A program made the translations under genes and the position numbers. The notes below the pieces were generated by a model, which made no database searches, was not told the DNA's origin, and saw nothing but the letters and a program-made list of their open reading frames with translations. Below are positions 1 to 7,968 of a stretch of DNA of 56,459 bases, piece after piece; the first letter of the stretch is position 1, and each line of letters opens with the position of its first letter. This stretch comes from Candidatus Gastranaerophilales bacterium (lineage in GTDB: Bacteria > Cyanobacteriota > Vampirovibrionia > Gastranaerophilales > JANQFW01), in the NCBI GenBank assembly GCA_028277625.1, contig JANQFW010000069.1, positions 1 to 56,459 on the forward strand. Reading direction: 5' to 3'.

Positions 1-1
1 T

Positions 2-328
2 ATATATAAAAATATAAAAGAATTATCAAGCAAAATAATGTTAAAACAAAAATCTGTATCTAACAGAGTTAAATCTAATAATATAATAATAAATCAAGTA
101 CTAAATAACGCATATTTATTATATGCCAAGAAATTAAAGGATGTGCTAGCCACGCAAAGTTTAATTTCACCTTTAAACCAGCACATTTCCCCCCTGGGGG
201 CAATGGTTATTATCTATCAAACCCTCTTGATTCAGCTAGATTTAAGCTGTATCAAAGCTTATAGCTATGACATAAGAAAGGTGATGATTATCACCCAGGA
301 TAAGTGTGCCTATTTTTTGAATTATTGA
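2..328 (+). CDS. Small protein of a local paralogous family, 5' end outside the window
   Basis: Function not recognised. An ATG at 38 gives 96 residues, but the frame is open back to base 2, so this is probably the 3' part of a longer gene cut by the window edge. The protein matches the C-terminal half of the gene at 6562-7116 on the other strand almost residue for residue, for example LISPLNQHI and ITQDKCAYF. The similarity also continues about 80 bp past the stop codon. The full-length relative has an N-terminal hydrophobic segment, so a secreted or membrane-anchored product is likely. Decayed pieces of the same gene lie near 24430 and 42500. Confidence 0.55.
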   Translation: MYKNIKELSSKIMLKQKSVSNRVKSNNIIINQVLNNAYLLYAKKLKDVLATQSLISPLNQHISPLGAMVIIYQTLLIQLDLSCIKAYSYDIRKVMIITQDKCAYFLNY

Positions 329-420
329 TCTGCATATAATTGAATATTTTTTTGGCTCTCTTTAAGGCTAAAAGAAGCAAAATTTGTAATGGATACTTTT
401 CTAACGCAATAACAAAATAA

Positions 421-458
421 AAAAATCGTCCCACTCATTATAAGAAGGGACGATTTTT
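421..458. terminator. Bidirectional rho-independent terminator
   Basis: A perfect 12-bp stem (421-432 with 447-458) is flanked by A and T runs, so it works on both strands. It lies between the convergent small-protein gene and the flippase gene. Confidence 0.85.
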
Positions 459-485
459 TATTATACATAACTTTAATTATTAAGC

Positions 486-1961
486 CTATGCAAGACTTTC
501 GCCTCTTGCAAGCAGCTTAATAACAATCAAATAAGTTAACGTCATCAATCCAACTTTAACAAAGAAGTTAAAAGCTGTTAGCTCAGGGAAATAAGCATTA
601 GCAAGAAAATACATACCAACACCAGCTCCAAAGCCTAAACCACACCTAGCAATAACAGCATAAGGCGGTTGCCACGCCAGCCCTTTTACTCTCACAAACA
701 AACTAAACAAGAAGTAAAGAAAGTTAGTAAGGCAAGTTGTAACACCAATAGTAATCAACCCGTATTTTTCTATAAACATTATATTTAAAACCACCTGGGC
801 AATACCAGGGATAAACCTGATAATTGTATCCAAATGAGTTTTTCTTATTAAGTGATACTGAATTGTTGTATACTCAGCTAATCCGTAGAAAAACGCACTA
901 AACGCCAAAAACGGTATTAAAATATAAGCTTCTTCATACTTATTGTTAGCAAACAAGCTAACCAAATCTTTTGGGCATAAACAAAATATCAGTAATAAAG
1001 GTGTAAACAACACAAAGAAGTAACCTGTTAATTTTTTAACAATAGGCCTAATATCCATACCCTGCTCGTATTTAGCAATAATTCTAGGGACAGCAGCAAG
1101 TATAATCATCGCAAACAATGGCATCATAGCTGAATAAGTTAAATTAAACCCAACACCATATAATCCATTGTAAAATGACCCTTTAAACCACTGAAGAACA
1201 AACTTATTGCTCTGTGTAAAAATCCAAACAGCCATACTAGATACAGCGATAGGCAAGCCATACTTATAAAACTTAGTTAAAATACCAAATTTTATTTGCT
1301 TTAAAGAAAGATTCTGGCCCATTTTGCAAAGATATAACATGACTATGTCAATTGCTACTATAGAAACAGCCATACCCATAATTATTGACTTAACGCCAAT
1401 GTCCGTATTTAATAACAGATAAACAGCTATCCCAATTGTCAAAAACTGATTTATCACTACTGATATTGTATAAGTCAAAGGCTTTATCTGCGCCCTTAAT
1501 ATTTGGAACAATAAAGCCCTAAATGCAACAGGTATAATAAGCAATAATACAAGATACAATAGATCCGAAGGTATTTTAAACCACTCACTTATAGGTTTAA
1601 AAAATAAAAAGCCGGAAATATATAGCAACCCTAGGTTTGTAACTAATAAAAACAATAGAGTGCTAAAATAAGATTTTATATCTCCTGTCTTATCGTGCTC
1701 TTTAAAAAATCTTAAGCCGGATAAGCCTACCCAGTCACTAAAAATAATACAAAAGAAGCTCAATACGCTTATAGACACCCAGTATAAACCGTATTGCTGC
1801 GGAAGTAGTAAATTAGTATATAAAGGCACCAACAACAAATTGAACAACATCCCAATAACTTTTGACGGAACATACTTTGCCACATCCTTTCCTATTTCAT
1901 CAATGGCTATTTCCAACTGTTGCTCCTGATCTGTTTCTTTTAATTCTGTACTTGTATCCAT
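486..1961 (-). CDS. Polysaccharide flippase (Wzx-like, MOP superfamily)
   Basis: Predicted multi-spanning membrane protein of 491 residues with about 12-14 hydrophobic segments after a short charged N-terminal tail of about 30 residues. Length and pattern fit oligosaccharide flippases of the MOP/MATE superfamily, which move lipid-linked glycans across the inner membrane. The start is an ATG preceded by a GGGG ribosome site. The gene ends at the bidirectional terminator and stands alone on this strand. The substrate cannot be read from sequence. A MurJ-type lipid II flippase is possible but less likely, because the conserved MurJ charged residues are not obvious. Confidence 0.82.
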   Translation of the reverse strand: MDTSTELKETDQEQQLEIAIDEIGKDVAKYVPSKVIGMLFNLLLVPLYTNLLLPQQYGLYWVSISVLSFFCIIFSDWVGLSGLRFFKEHDKTGDIKSYFSTLLFLLVTNLGLLYISGFLFFKPISEWFKIPSDLLYLVLLLIIPVAFRALLFQILRAQIKPLTYTISVVINQFLTIGIAVYLLLNTDIGVKSIIMGMAVSIVAIDIVMLYLCKMGQNLSLKQIKFGILTKFYKYGLPIAVSSMAVWIFTQSNKFVLQWFKGSFYNGLYGVGFNLTYSAMMPLFAMIILAAVPRIIAKYEQGMDIRPIVKKLTGYFFVLFTPLLLIFCLCPKDLVSLFANNKYEEAYILIPFLAFSAFFYGLAEYTTIQYHLIRKTHLDTIIRFIPGIAQVVLNIMFIEKYGLITIGVTTCLTNFLYFLFSLFVRVKGLAWQPPYAVIARCGLGFGAGVGMYFLANAYFPELTAFNFFVKVGLMTLTYLIVIKLLARGESLA

Positions 1962-2418
1962 AAATATCCCCTATACATTTATAATTAATAAAAAATATAT
2001 CACGGCAATAAAAATAAATAATCATTAGTATAAATTAGCTACCTTAAATTTTTTGATTAAAAAGAAGATTTCTTACCTAACCTCGCTACTTTTTAGATTC
2101 TTCAATTCTCTATAAAGCTTGCTAAAATAGGCTACGCAATAAACTGCAATAAAAAATATATAAAACTTTATCTTTCAATCCAAATAGCTTCTAAAAATAG
2201 ACATAATCGTGTATTATTTTATTTATGCTTATGTTATAAGATAAGCAGATAATAACAATGTTTTAAATAATTTAATTTAATTATTTTTTAAAATTTATAT
2301 CCCAAAGCACAATCATACATTAAGTTTAAAATACTATTAACTCTAGAATACCTTAACTAACTATATTAATAAGTAGTTATATGAGTAAAAATATATAAAT
2401 AAATCCGAGGTAAAAATT
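1962..2418. other. AT-rich intergenic region between divergent genes
   Basis: No ORF, RNA gene or clear hairpin is visible. It should contain the promoters of the divergent flippase and TPR genes, but several AT-rich -10-like boxes compete and none can be chosen. Confidence 0.5.
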
Positions 2419-3324
2419 GTGAAAAAACACAAAAAACTATCAGGAAAAAAACTAATTGCAATGATTTTACTAGGCTCACTATTAATGTGTCCAACAGTGT
2501 ATGCAACTTCCCACTTTATAAAAACCCAGGATCAAGTAAATTCAAGATTCTCAAAAGTATTTCTATATCTTGCATCAAGTCATATAAATAAAAAAAATTT
2601 TGATAAAGCTGAAGAGCTACTGACAAGAGCAATAAAATATGATCCTGAAAATGTTAAAGCCTACAAAAATCTTGCAATGCTCTACGAAGGGCTAAATAAA
2701 CTAGAGCAAGCAGAATTTAATTATAAAAAGGTATTAACACTAGATAAAAAAAATAGAGAAGTTAATTACTACCTCGGCTTAATCTTAGATCAACAGGGCA
2801 AAACGGACGAAGCTTTAAAGTATTTGAATAAAGCGGCATCATTAATGCCATATAATGCATTTATTTATTATGATATTGGTGTTGTTTATGCCAAATTAAA
2901 TAACTATCAACAATCCATAGAGTTTAGTCAAAAGGCTGTAGAGCTTAAGCCAGACTTTGCAGAAGCTTATAATAACTTGTGTTACGGGCTCGCAAACAGC
3001 GGTAAAGCATATAATGCGCTTTCTGCTTGCCAAAAAGCCTTGAACTTAAAAGAAGATAGTGCGCCAATACTAGATAGCGTTGGCTATGTCCACTTTTGCA
3101 TGAAAGAATATGAAAAAGCAATTGAATACTATCAAAAAGCCCTAAGTGTCGATCCATCCATAGGCGAAATTTACTTTCATATTGCACAAGCCCAAGAAAA
3201 GCTAGGCAAGACTGAAGAAGCACTAAAAAATTATAAAAAATATTTAGAGTTAGACCCGGATGCATATAACCTTAAAGATGTAAAAGCTCTAATAAAAAAG
3301 CTAAGCAAGAAAAAAAATAGCTAA
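2419..3324 (+). CDS. Secreted or membrane-anchored TPR protein
   Basis: 301 residues from a GTG start, preceded by CCGAGG. A basic N terminus is followed by a hydrophobic stretch at residues 13-29 (LIAMILLGSLLMCPTVYA), which reads as a signal peptide with cleavage near VYA. Residues about 45-295 are roughly seven consecutive TPR units with the usual A-x-x-Y/L-x-P spacing (EYEKAIEYYQKALSVDP is a typical unit). TPR arrays act as protein-docking scaffolds, so a periplasmic or envelope-bound assembly partner is likely. The hfq-like gene follows on the same strand 63 bp downstream and may be co-transcribed. Confidence 0.85.
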   Translation: MKKHKKLSGKKLIAMILLGSLLMCPTVYATSHFIKTQDQVNSRFSKVFLYLASSHINKKNFDKAEELLTRAIKYDPENVKAYKNLAMLYEGLNKLEQAEFNYKKVLTLDKKNREVNYYLGLILDQQGKTDEALKYLNKAASLMPYNAFIYYDIGVVYAKLNNYQQSIEFSQKAVELKPDFAEAYNNLCYGLANSGKAYNALSACQKALNLKEDSAPILDSVGYVHFCMKEYEKAIEYYQKALSVDPSIGEIYFHIAQAQEKLGKTEEALKNYKKYLELDPDAYNLKDVKALIKKLSKKKNS

Positions 3325-3387
3325 ACTTAAAGTATATAAGAGCTTATAAAAAACTTTTTGCTATAAGTGTTAAATGGAGTAATTTTT

Positions 3388-3588
3388 ATGCTGGAACTAA
3401 GTGGACCAAGTCTTAATGAAATCAAGACATTGATTAAAAACAATACGCTCGTAACTTTTTGCACAATAAACAACCAAAATATTACCGGCAGAATCAAGTG
3501 GTTTGACCAAGTGGCACTTAAGCTTATACAAGAAGACGGCAGAGAAATTACCTTATTAAAACAGGCTATTATGTATTATTCTTATTAA
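3388..3588 (+). CDS. hfq: Hfq-like Sm protein, cyanobacterial type
   Basis: 66 residues from the ATG at 3388, which has GGAG nine bases upstream. An in-frame GTG at 3367 has no such site. The sequence PSLNEIKTLIKNN, then ITGRIKWFDQ, then LLKQAIMYY follows the Sm1/Sm2 order of the short cyanobacterial Hfq, including the W-x-D-Q strand and the K-Q-A-I-x-Y ending that replaces the enterobacterial YKHA motif. Cyanobacterial Hfq is known mainly as a partner of the type IV pilus motor and not as a classical sRNA chaperone, so either role is possible here. The 3' end overlaps the convergent GNAT gene by 20 bp. Confidence 0.78.
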   Translation: MLELSGPSLNEIKTLIKNNTLVTFCTINNQNITGRIKWFDQVALKLIQEDGREITLLKQAIMYYSY

Positions 3589-4621
3589 TGTTTTGATTTT
3601 CCATATACCATTTACAAGCAGGGCTAGTTATATCTGTAAATAACAATATTGGGTTTTTCTTAGCTTCTTTGCCGGGTAAAGTGCGCCAATAGTCTTTTAC
3701 TAAAACATTAAAACTTCTAAATGTCTCAAAATCAACTTGAGGTAATACTTCTGTAAGCGTAGTATGTGTTTGATAAAACTCTTTTACGTATATATATAAC
3801 CTTGCTTCAGGGCTATACGAAGATACGTAGTTTATTATATAATTAAGCAAATCAGCATAATAATTTTCATAAGGCAGCGATAATACAACATCAGCCCAAA
3901 AATTCAAATTGTCACGGGTTCTTATTGTTAGCAGCCCATCAATATTGCCAGGTGCGCTTTCAAATATAAATTTTTTAATTTTTATATTTTTTGTGGAATT
4001 AACGGCTTTTTCCATTAAATTGAGCTTATAATCAGACTCGCAGTATTTAATAGACGGTCTTACGTGCGGAAATAGACACTGACACTCAAATTCCATCAAT
4101 GCTTTTGCATCTGCTGGCTTTGCTTCTCTTATATAGTCACAATTTAATAGTTTATTATCTTTTGGTAAGACTTTATGTTTCCACACATTTATTTTTGTGC
4201 AATTCCTAAATCCGCAAGCATCTACAAATAAATTAATTGCATCTGTATGACCCTCATCTATTGTTGAGATAAACGTCCCTACGCCATTTGCCCCGTACTT
4301 ATTTACGACAAAGTCTATCAGTTGCTTACCTACATCGTGGGCATTTGCGTGTAATATTAAACGGTTAATTTTCCAACGAGATTTAGACTTGCTATCTGGG
4401 ATTAGGCCAATTAAGCCCAATAGTTCACCATCTTGAACTGCTACATAGTTCTCTTGCAGAAACTTTAAGCTTAGTGGCAGAAGATTGTGTAGTAGCTTAA
4501 GCGGAAAAATGCCAACATTTTCTTCAAACGCTATATTTGAAGTAATACCTGGGTTTATGTATTCAATCATTTTTTTAATTTTTTTGAGATCCGAAAGTAT
4601 TAAATTTCTAATCTTTAACAT
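3569..4621 (-). CDS. GNAT-family N-acetyltransferase-like protein
   Basis: 350 residues from the ATG at 4621, which has GGGG just upstream. A TTG seven codons earlier has weaker support. Residues about 1-155 look like a GNAT fold: the VQDGELLGLIGLIPD strand pair and the later alpha/beta segment ending in DACGFRNCTKINVWKHK, where a G-F-R turn before the last strand is typical. Residues about 160-350 repeat a similar alpha/beta pattern, suggesting a degenerate second GNAT-like half. The acceptor is unknown. The gene is convergent with hfq and overlaps its 3' end by 20 bp. Confidence 0.6.
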   Translation of the reverse strand: MLKIRNLILSDLKKIKKMIEYINPGITSNIAFEENVGIFPLKLLHNLLPLSLKFLQENYVAVQDGELLGLIGLIPDSKSKSRWKINRLILHANAHDVGKQLIDFVVNKYGANGVGTFISTIDEGHTDAINLFVDACGFRNCTKINVWKHKVLPKDNKLLNCDYIREAKPADAKALMEFECQCLFPHVRPSIKYCESDYKLNLMEKAVNSTKNIKIKKFIFESAPGNIDGLLTIRTRDNLNFWADVVLSLPYENYYADLLNYIINYVSSYSPEARLYIYVKEFYQTHTTLTEVLPQVDFETFRSFNVLVKDYWRTLPGKEAKKNPILLFTDITSPACKWYMENQNINKNNT

Positions 4622-4753
4622 AAAAACCCCGGGCAATTTCAAATCAGAGGCTAGCTTGCTTAGTTAGCCTCTAAATAATCTACAAATTGTTTTATCTATA
4701 GTATATTATATTTTATAACTTAATACTATACCGTATCTAAAGGGTTATGGAAC

Positions 4754-4784
4754 TACTCATAAATAAAATTTTAGAGTTGGCATA
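4754..4784. repeat. Collapsed copy of the dispersed inverted-repeat element
   Basis: The left end (ACTCATAAAT) and the right end (TTTTAGAGTTGGCATA) of the element seen whole at 37386 and 42312 are joined here with the core missing. It lies just downstream of the RidA-family gene. Confidence 0.5.
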
Positions 4785-4791
4785 ATCAAGC

Positions 4792-5250
4792 TTACTTAAT
4801 TTCTACAATAAACTCAATTTCCACACTTGCATCTAATGGTAAGTCGCTAACACCAACAGCAGAGCGAGTATGCTTGCCTACTTCTTCAAATATCTCAACT
4901 AACAAATCTGATGAGCCGTTAATAACCTTTGGTTGTAAGGTAAAACCACTCTCGCTATTAACAAAGCCGGTTAGTTTAACAAACTTTTTTATATTATCCA
5001 GTCCTATCTCTTTATCTAGGATACTTAGGGCATTTAGTGTACAAAGTTTTGCAGCTTCGTAGCCTATTTTTTCATAGTTTTGATTATTAACCTTGCCTGT
5101 GTACTTAAGACTGCCATTTAGCATTGGAAGTGAGCCTGATGTATAAACAATATTACCGACTTGAGTAACTGAAATATATGATGCTACTGGTACTGGTGCT
5201 TCCGGCAGTGCGTAGCCTAACTTGCTTAATTTATCTTTTATTGTGCTCAT
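4792..5250 (-). CDS. RidA family protein (YjgF/YER057c/UK114)
   Basis: 152 residues. The family signature is clear in the C-terminal third: HTRSAVGVSDLPLDASVEIE, with Arg129, which in RidA binds the substrate carboxylate, and the invariant VEIE strand. The N-terminal VTQVGNIVYTSGSLP is the usual first strand pair. RidA proteins form trimers and hydrolyse reactive enamine/imine intermediates from PLP enzymes. The length is that of the longer 150-residue subgroup, not the 128-residue archetype, so deaminase activity is likely but not certain. The start ATG is preceded by GAAAGGACG. No operon partner is evident. Confidence 0.88.
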   Translation of the reverse strand: MSTIKDKLSKLGYALPEAPVPVASYISVTQVGNIVYTSGSLPMLNGSLKYTGKVNNQNYEKIGYEAAKLCTLNALSILDKEIGLDNIKKFVKLTGFVNSESGFTLQPKVINGSSDLLVEIFEEVGKHTRSAVGVSDLPLDASVEIEFIVEIK

Positions 5251-5350
5251 TTTAACGTCCTTTCGTTAATAGCCTATACGATCTTTCTTATTAAAGAGGT
5301 TACTTAAAAAGCACCTTTTAATCAATATGCCAAGGATATATTTATATTAT

Positions 5351-5384
5351 AAAAACCTGTTTTACTAGAGTTCAAACAGGTTTT
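5351..5384 (-). terminator. Rho-independent terminator of the 5413-5772 gene
   Basis: An 11-bp stem AAAACCTGTTT/AAACAGGTTTT (5352-5362 with 5374-5384). On the minus strand it ends in a T run just after the gene stop. Confidence 0.75.
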
Positions 5385-5412
5385 CACTAAATATTAATAT
5401 TAAAATAAATTT

Positions 5413-5772
5413 TTATTTTGTATTTGGGTCTCTATAAGCTTTAACAGAAGCTACAAAAGAGTTAGCAATAGTGGCTACAGCACCAACTCCAGTGGCTAAA
5501 GCAGCTACAGCCTTATCACCTTTTTTATATGCATAAGCTGCTACCCCAGCACCCAGACCTGGTAAAGCAACACCAGCAGTCATATGAGCTGCACCTTGAG
5601 CTTTTTTACCATTCATAAGTTGTCCAAGACCTGGTACAAAAAATGAAGCCACTGCAGGACCACCATTTTTACCAGATGTTTTAGCTTCTTCTTTTTTGCC
5701 TGTAAATTTAACAGTCTTGTTTTGTTGCTTGTTTTGTAGTTGAGCAGTTCTATTGAATGAACCTACTTGCAT
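5413..5772 (-). CDS. Small TM2-like membrane protein with F-T-G N-terminal motif
   Basis: 119 residues from the ATG at 5772, which has GGAG seven bases upstream. An earlier in-frame ATG eight codons upstream lacks a site. Residues 1-40 are polar and basic, with VKFTGKKEE at 21-29. Residues about 45-110 hold two small Gly/Ala-rich hydrophobic helices. The turn FFVPGLGQLMNGKK resembles the P-G-x-G-x-F/L-Y-x-G-x-x-x-x-G turn of TM2-domain proteins. The F-T-G-K stretch recurs near the start of two other proteins here. Cellular role unknown. Confidence 0.6.
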   Translation of the reverse strand: MQVGSFNRTAQLQNKQQNKTVKFTGKKEEAKTSGKNGGPAVASFFVPGLGQLMNGKKAQGAAHMTAGVALPGLGAGVAAYAYKKGDKAVAALATGVGAVATIANSFVASVKAYRDPNTK

Positions 5773-6212
5773 CTTCGCTTCTCCTATTTTTTTCAATTTA
5801 ATTTTACAATTTCAATTCAATAATATATAAAACCACATTCAATATTAATACTAACACGTAGAAATATTTACATTTATTTAAAGTAGTATTTAAAATGTTA
5901 AAAAATATTAAACGTACCGACTGATACTTAATACATCTATTTTATAAAATTATACAATCTTAAATATAATATAAATATATTTTACTGACAAATTTTAGAA
6001 TTTATTTAAAAATAAAAAATTAAATCATAGCAATTTTGCACAAAGAATTGTTTTTATAATATTGGAGATAAGTAAAGAAGCAAAATAAAAGGATTAAAAT
6101 AAAATATACTATACAGTGTATTCAGACTTGAATGGAGACTAAAGCGTTCTAGCAAAAGGCAGTAGCCACAAGAGTTATAACCAAGTTGAATAATACGGAG
6201 ACAATAAAAAGT

Positions 6213-6303
6213 TTTTTATATATTAAATTTCAGATTACTCTTTTCTAAGTATAGTCTATTGAAGCTAATGCAATTAAATAATCTGAAAAATATTTTAGAG
6301 TGA
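6213..6303. repeat. Dispersed inverted-repeat (MITE-like) element, copy 1
   Basis: Left end TATTAAATTTCAGATTA (about 6220-6236) is the approximate inverse of right end TAATCTGAAAAATATTTT (6279-6296). The core is about 40 bp. Related copies lie at 37386-37481 and 42312-42411. No ORF is present. Confidence 0.6.
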
Positions 6304-6418
6304 GTTATATTCGCCTAAGAATATAAGTTCTGCGAATAGTAAAAAAAATATTTTATGCATATATACCCTTACATCCTTATACCTTATACCTTTTATACCC
6401 TTATATTTTATACAGCTG

Positions 6419-6446
6419 TTGCAGTTTAAGAAAAACTGCATTTTTT
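6419..6446 (+). terminator. Orphan plus-strand terminator
   Basis: The stem TGCAGTTT/AAACTGCA with a 5-nt loop is followed by TTTTTT on the plus strand. No plus-strand gene lies upstream for 2.8 kb, so it either ends an untranslated transcript from the 5.8-6.4 kb interval or was carried in with the repeat. Confidence 0.6.
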
Positions 6447-6455
6447 ATTTAACTT

Positions 6456-6490
6456 AAAAAGGATGCTATCCGAGAGTAGGAAAAGCATCC
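6456..6490 (-). terminator. Terminator of the 6562-7116 gene
   Basis: GGATGCT (6461-6467) pairs with AGCATCC (6484-6490). Read on the minus strand it ends in five T. It lies 70 bp after the small-protein gene. Confidence 0.7.
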
Positions 6491-6561
6491 ATTACAAAGT
6501 TTGCTTCTTTTAGCCTGAAAGAAAGCCAAAAAAAATATTCAATTATGCGTAAGTCAATAAT

Positions 6562-7116
6562 TTAAAAATAGGCAATGGGTAGTCTTTTGATTGAAAAATA
6601 GGCACACTTATCCTGGGTGATAGTCATCACCTTTTTTAGGTCATCGCTACAAGCTTTGATACAGCTTAAGTCTAGCTGAGTCAACAGAGTTTGATAGAGA
6701 ACAACCATTGACCCCAGGGGGGTAATGTGCTGGTTTAAAGGTGAAATTAAATTTTGCGTGGCTAGCGCATCCTTTAATCTCTTGGGAGATAATAAATATG
6801 AGCTTTTTATCGCTTGATTTATTAATTTGTTATTAGAATTTATTCTGTTTGATACAGAGTTTTTGTTTTTATTAATAAATTTTGATTCTGCTAAGATTTT
6901 AGCAGTACTGTTATTATTTTGTTTTAATACTTTTTTATTTATAAATTCTTTTAAATTATATAAATTAAAAGAAAAATAATTATAAGCACTTTTAAAGCAG
7001 GAAAAAGAAGACTTTTTCCTAAAATCCAAATGATACAGAGCAATAGTTGGACATAGGAATATTATTATATTCCATAAAACAAATAATAGAGTTTTAACGC
7101 ATTGTGATATTTTCAT
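6562..7116 (-). CDS. Small secreted or anchored protein, full-length member of a local paralogous family
   Basis: Function not recognised. 184 residues from the ATG at 7116. A TTG two codons earlier is possible. Residues about 8-28 form a hydrophobic helix (LLFVLWNIIIFLCPTIALYH), a signal peptide or anchor. The middle is Lys/Asn-rich. The C-terminal 90 residues match the partial gene at the left window edge, including LNQHITPLGSMVVLYQ and ITQDKCAYF. DNA similarity between the two copies runs on beyond the stop codon, so a segment of at least 390 bp was duplicated. A near-palindrome GGTGAT-x4-ATCACC falls inside the coding sequence and is the best preserved part of the two decayed copies at 24430 and 42500. 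Confidence 0.6.
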   Translation of the reverse strand: MKISQCVKTLLFVLWNIIIFLCPTIALYHLDFRKKSSFSCFKSAYNYFSFNLYNLKEFINKKVLKQNNNSTAKILAESKFINKNKNSVSNRINSNNKLINQAIKSSYLLSPKRLKDALATQNLISPLNQHITPLGSMVVLYQTLLTQLDLSCIKACSDDLKKVMTITQDKCAYFSIKRLPIAYF

Positions 7117-7183
7117 AACCAATACTCTTATTAATCACTTACTATTTATCTATTTAATATATATTTTAGCATGTTTTTAAATT

Positions 7184-7368
7184 TATTTCAGGCTATATTC
7201 AAATTTGTTACAAAACTTGATGCAATAATTTAAATTCTAAGATAATGATAACAAACACAATAGCAGGACTTAATGCTGTAAAACAAAGAGTGGTACTGCA
7301 ACAAAATAATAAAAGAAAAAGAATACGCTGTTGAACATGACTTGCCGGTGTTAAACGTGACTGTCTAA
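7184..7368 (+). pseudogene. Internally deleted remnant of a paralog of the 1200-residue repeat protein
   Basis: Bases 7186-7224 match the 5' flank of the 1200-residue gene (19100-19145, read on its strand), including ATTCAAATTTGTTACAAAAC. An ATG at 7245 then opens MITNTIAGLNAVKQR, which aligns with MRTSTISGANSFKQR of that protein. About 20 codons later the frame breaks. At 7321-7368 another frame reads EYAVEHDLPVLNVTV followed by a stop, matching the last 15 residues of the same protein (EYAAEHDLPILNVTV). Only the two ends of a gene of about 3.6 kb remain. Confidence 0.75.
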
Positions 7369-7373
7369 TAAGC

Positions 7374-7484
7374 TTATTTTTTAAATTTTTTTGCCCATAT
7401 GCCAAGTTTTTTACGTTTAGCGTATTTTTGGGCTGCCTTTAGCTTATTGGCATGTATTTGTTTTTTTAAAGCAAAACTGCCGTA
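7374..7484 (-). pseudogene. C-terminal remnant, possibly of a staphylococcal-nuclease-like protein
   Basis: An open stretch of 36 codons without a start ends in KAAQKYAKRKKLGIWAKKF and a stop. The A-x-x-x-A-K-x-K-K-L-G-I-W pattern is typical of the last helix of thermonuclease (SNase) domains. Everything upstream is lost behind an in-frame stop. It is convergent with, and 5 bp from, the remnant at 7184-7368, which makes this spot a gene graveyard. The match is short, so the family call is tentative. Confidence 0.4.
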
Positions 7485-7968
7485 TTAAAATTGATAAAAT
7501 AAATTATTATCAGAAAAGGGAAATTTGAAAATTTTTTGATGATTTGTACGAAAATTAAAGTTGTATGTTTTGTCAGCAAAGTTAAATATGCATAAAACAG
7601 AATTTTTTAATTTATTATTTAATTCTATTTTACCCTGCTCAAAATTACAAATAATCATGCGGTATTTTACCTTTATTAGTAAATTAATTTAATAATAATA
7701 TATTTTTCATAATATTTAGACACTACCAACTGACTAAATCTAATAGTACTAAAAAAATACCTTTTTATATTATTGACTAATGCTTTCTTGGTATTTAATC
7801 TCAAAATATAATTTAAAAATTACTTGGTGAGACTTAATATTTTTTAAGTTGTAAAAAATCAAGAAAAAGCCCTTGTGGCAGCATTATTACTTATGAACAA
7901 TGAAATTAAAAAAATAAGTTTAGGGGCTAAAAAGGCAGTATAACAAAGACTAATGAGGATTTAAATAT
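7485..7968. other. Intergenic region before the ATP-grasp gene
   Basis: Very AT-rich with no supported gene. A 26-codon open stretch ending at about 7942 (in it ALVAALLLMNNEIKK) has no convincing start and may be another decayed 3' end. Confidence 0.4.

Noticed and set aside
6120-6205. Slightly GC-richer segment that might be a riboswitch or tRNA-like RNA
   Set aside because: No consistent stem set, no tRNA T-arm sequence and no match to riboswitch cores I know.
7208-7405. 65-codon minus-strand ORF
   Set aside because: It lies in the wrong frame over two recognisable gene remnants and has no start signal.
7865-7942. Open stretch EKALVAALLLMNNEIKK before the ATP-grasp gene
   Set aside because: Only 26 codons, no start or ribosome site; possibly a decayed gene end but no family recognised.
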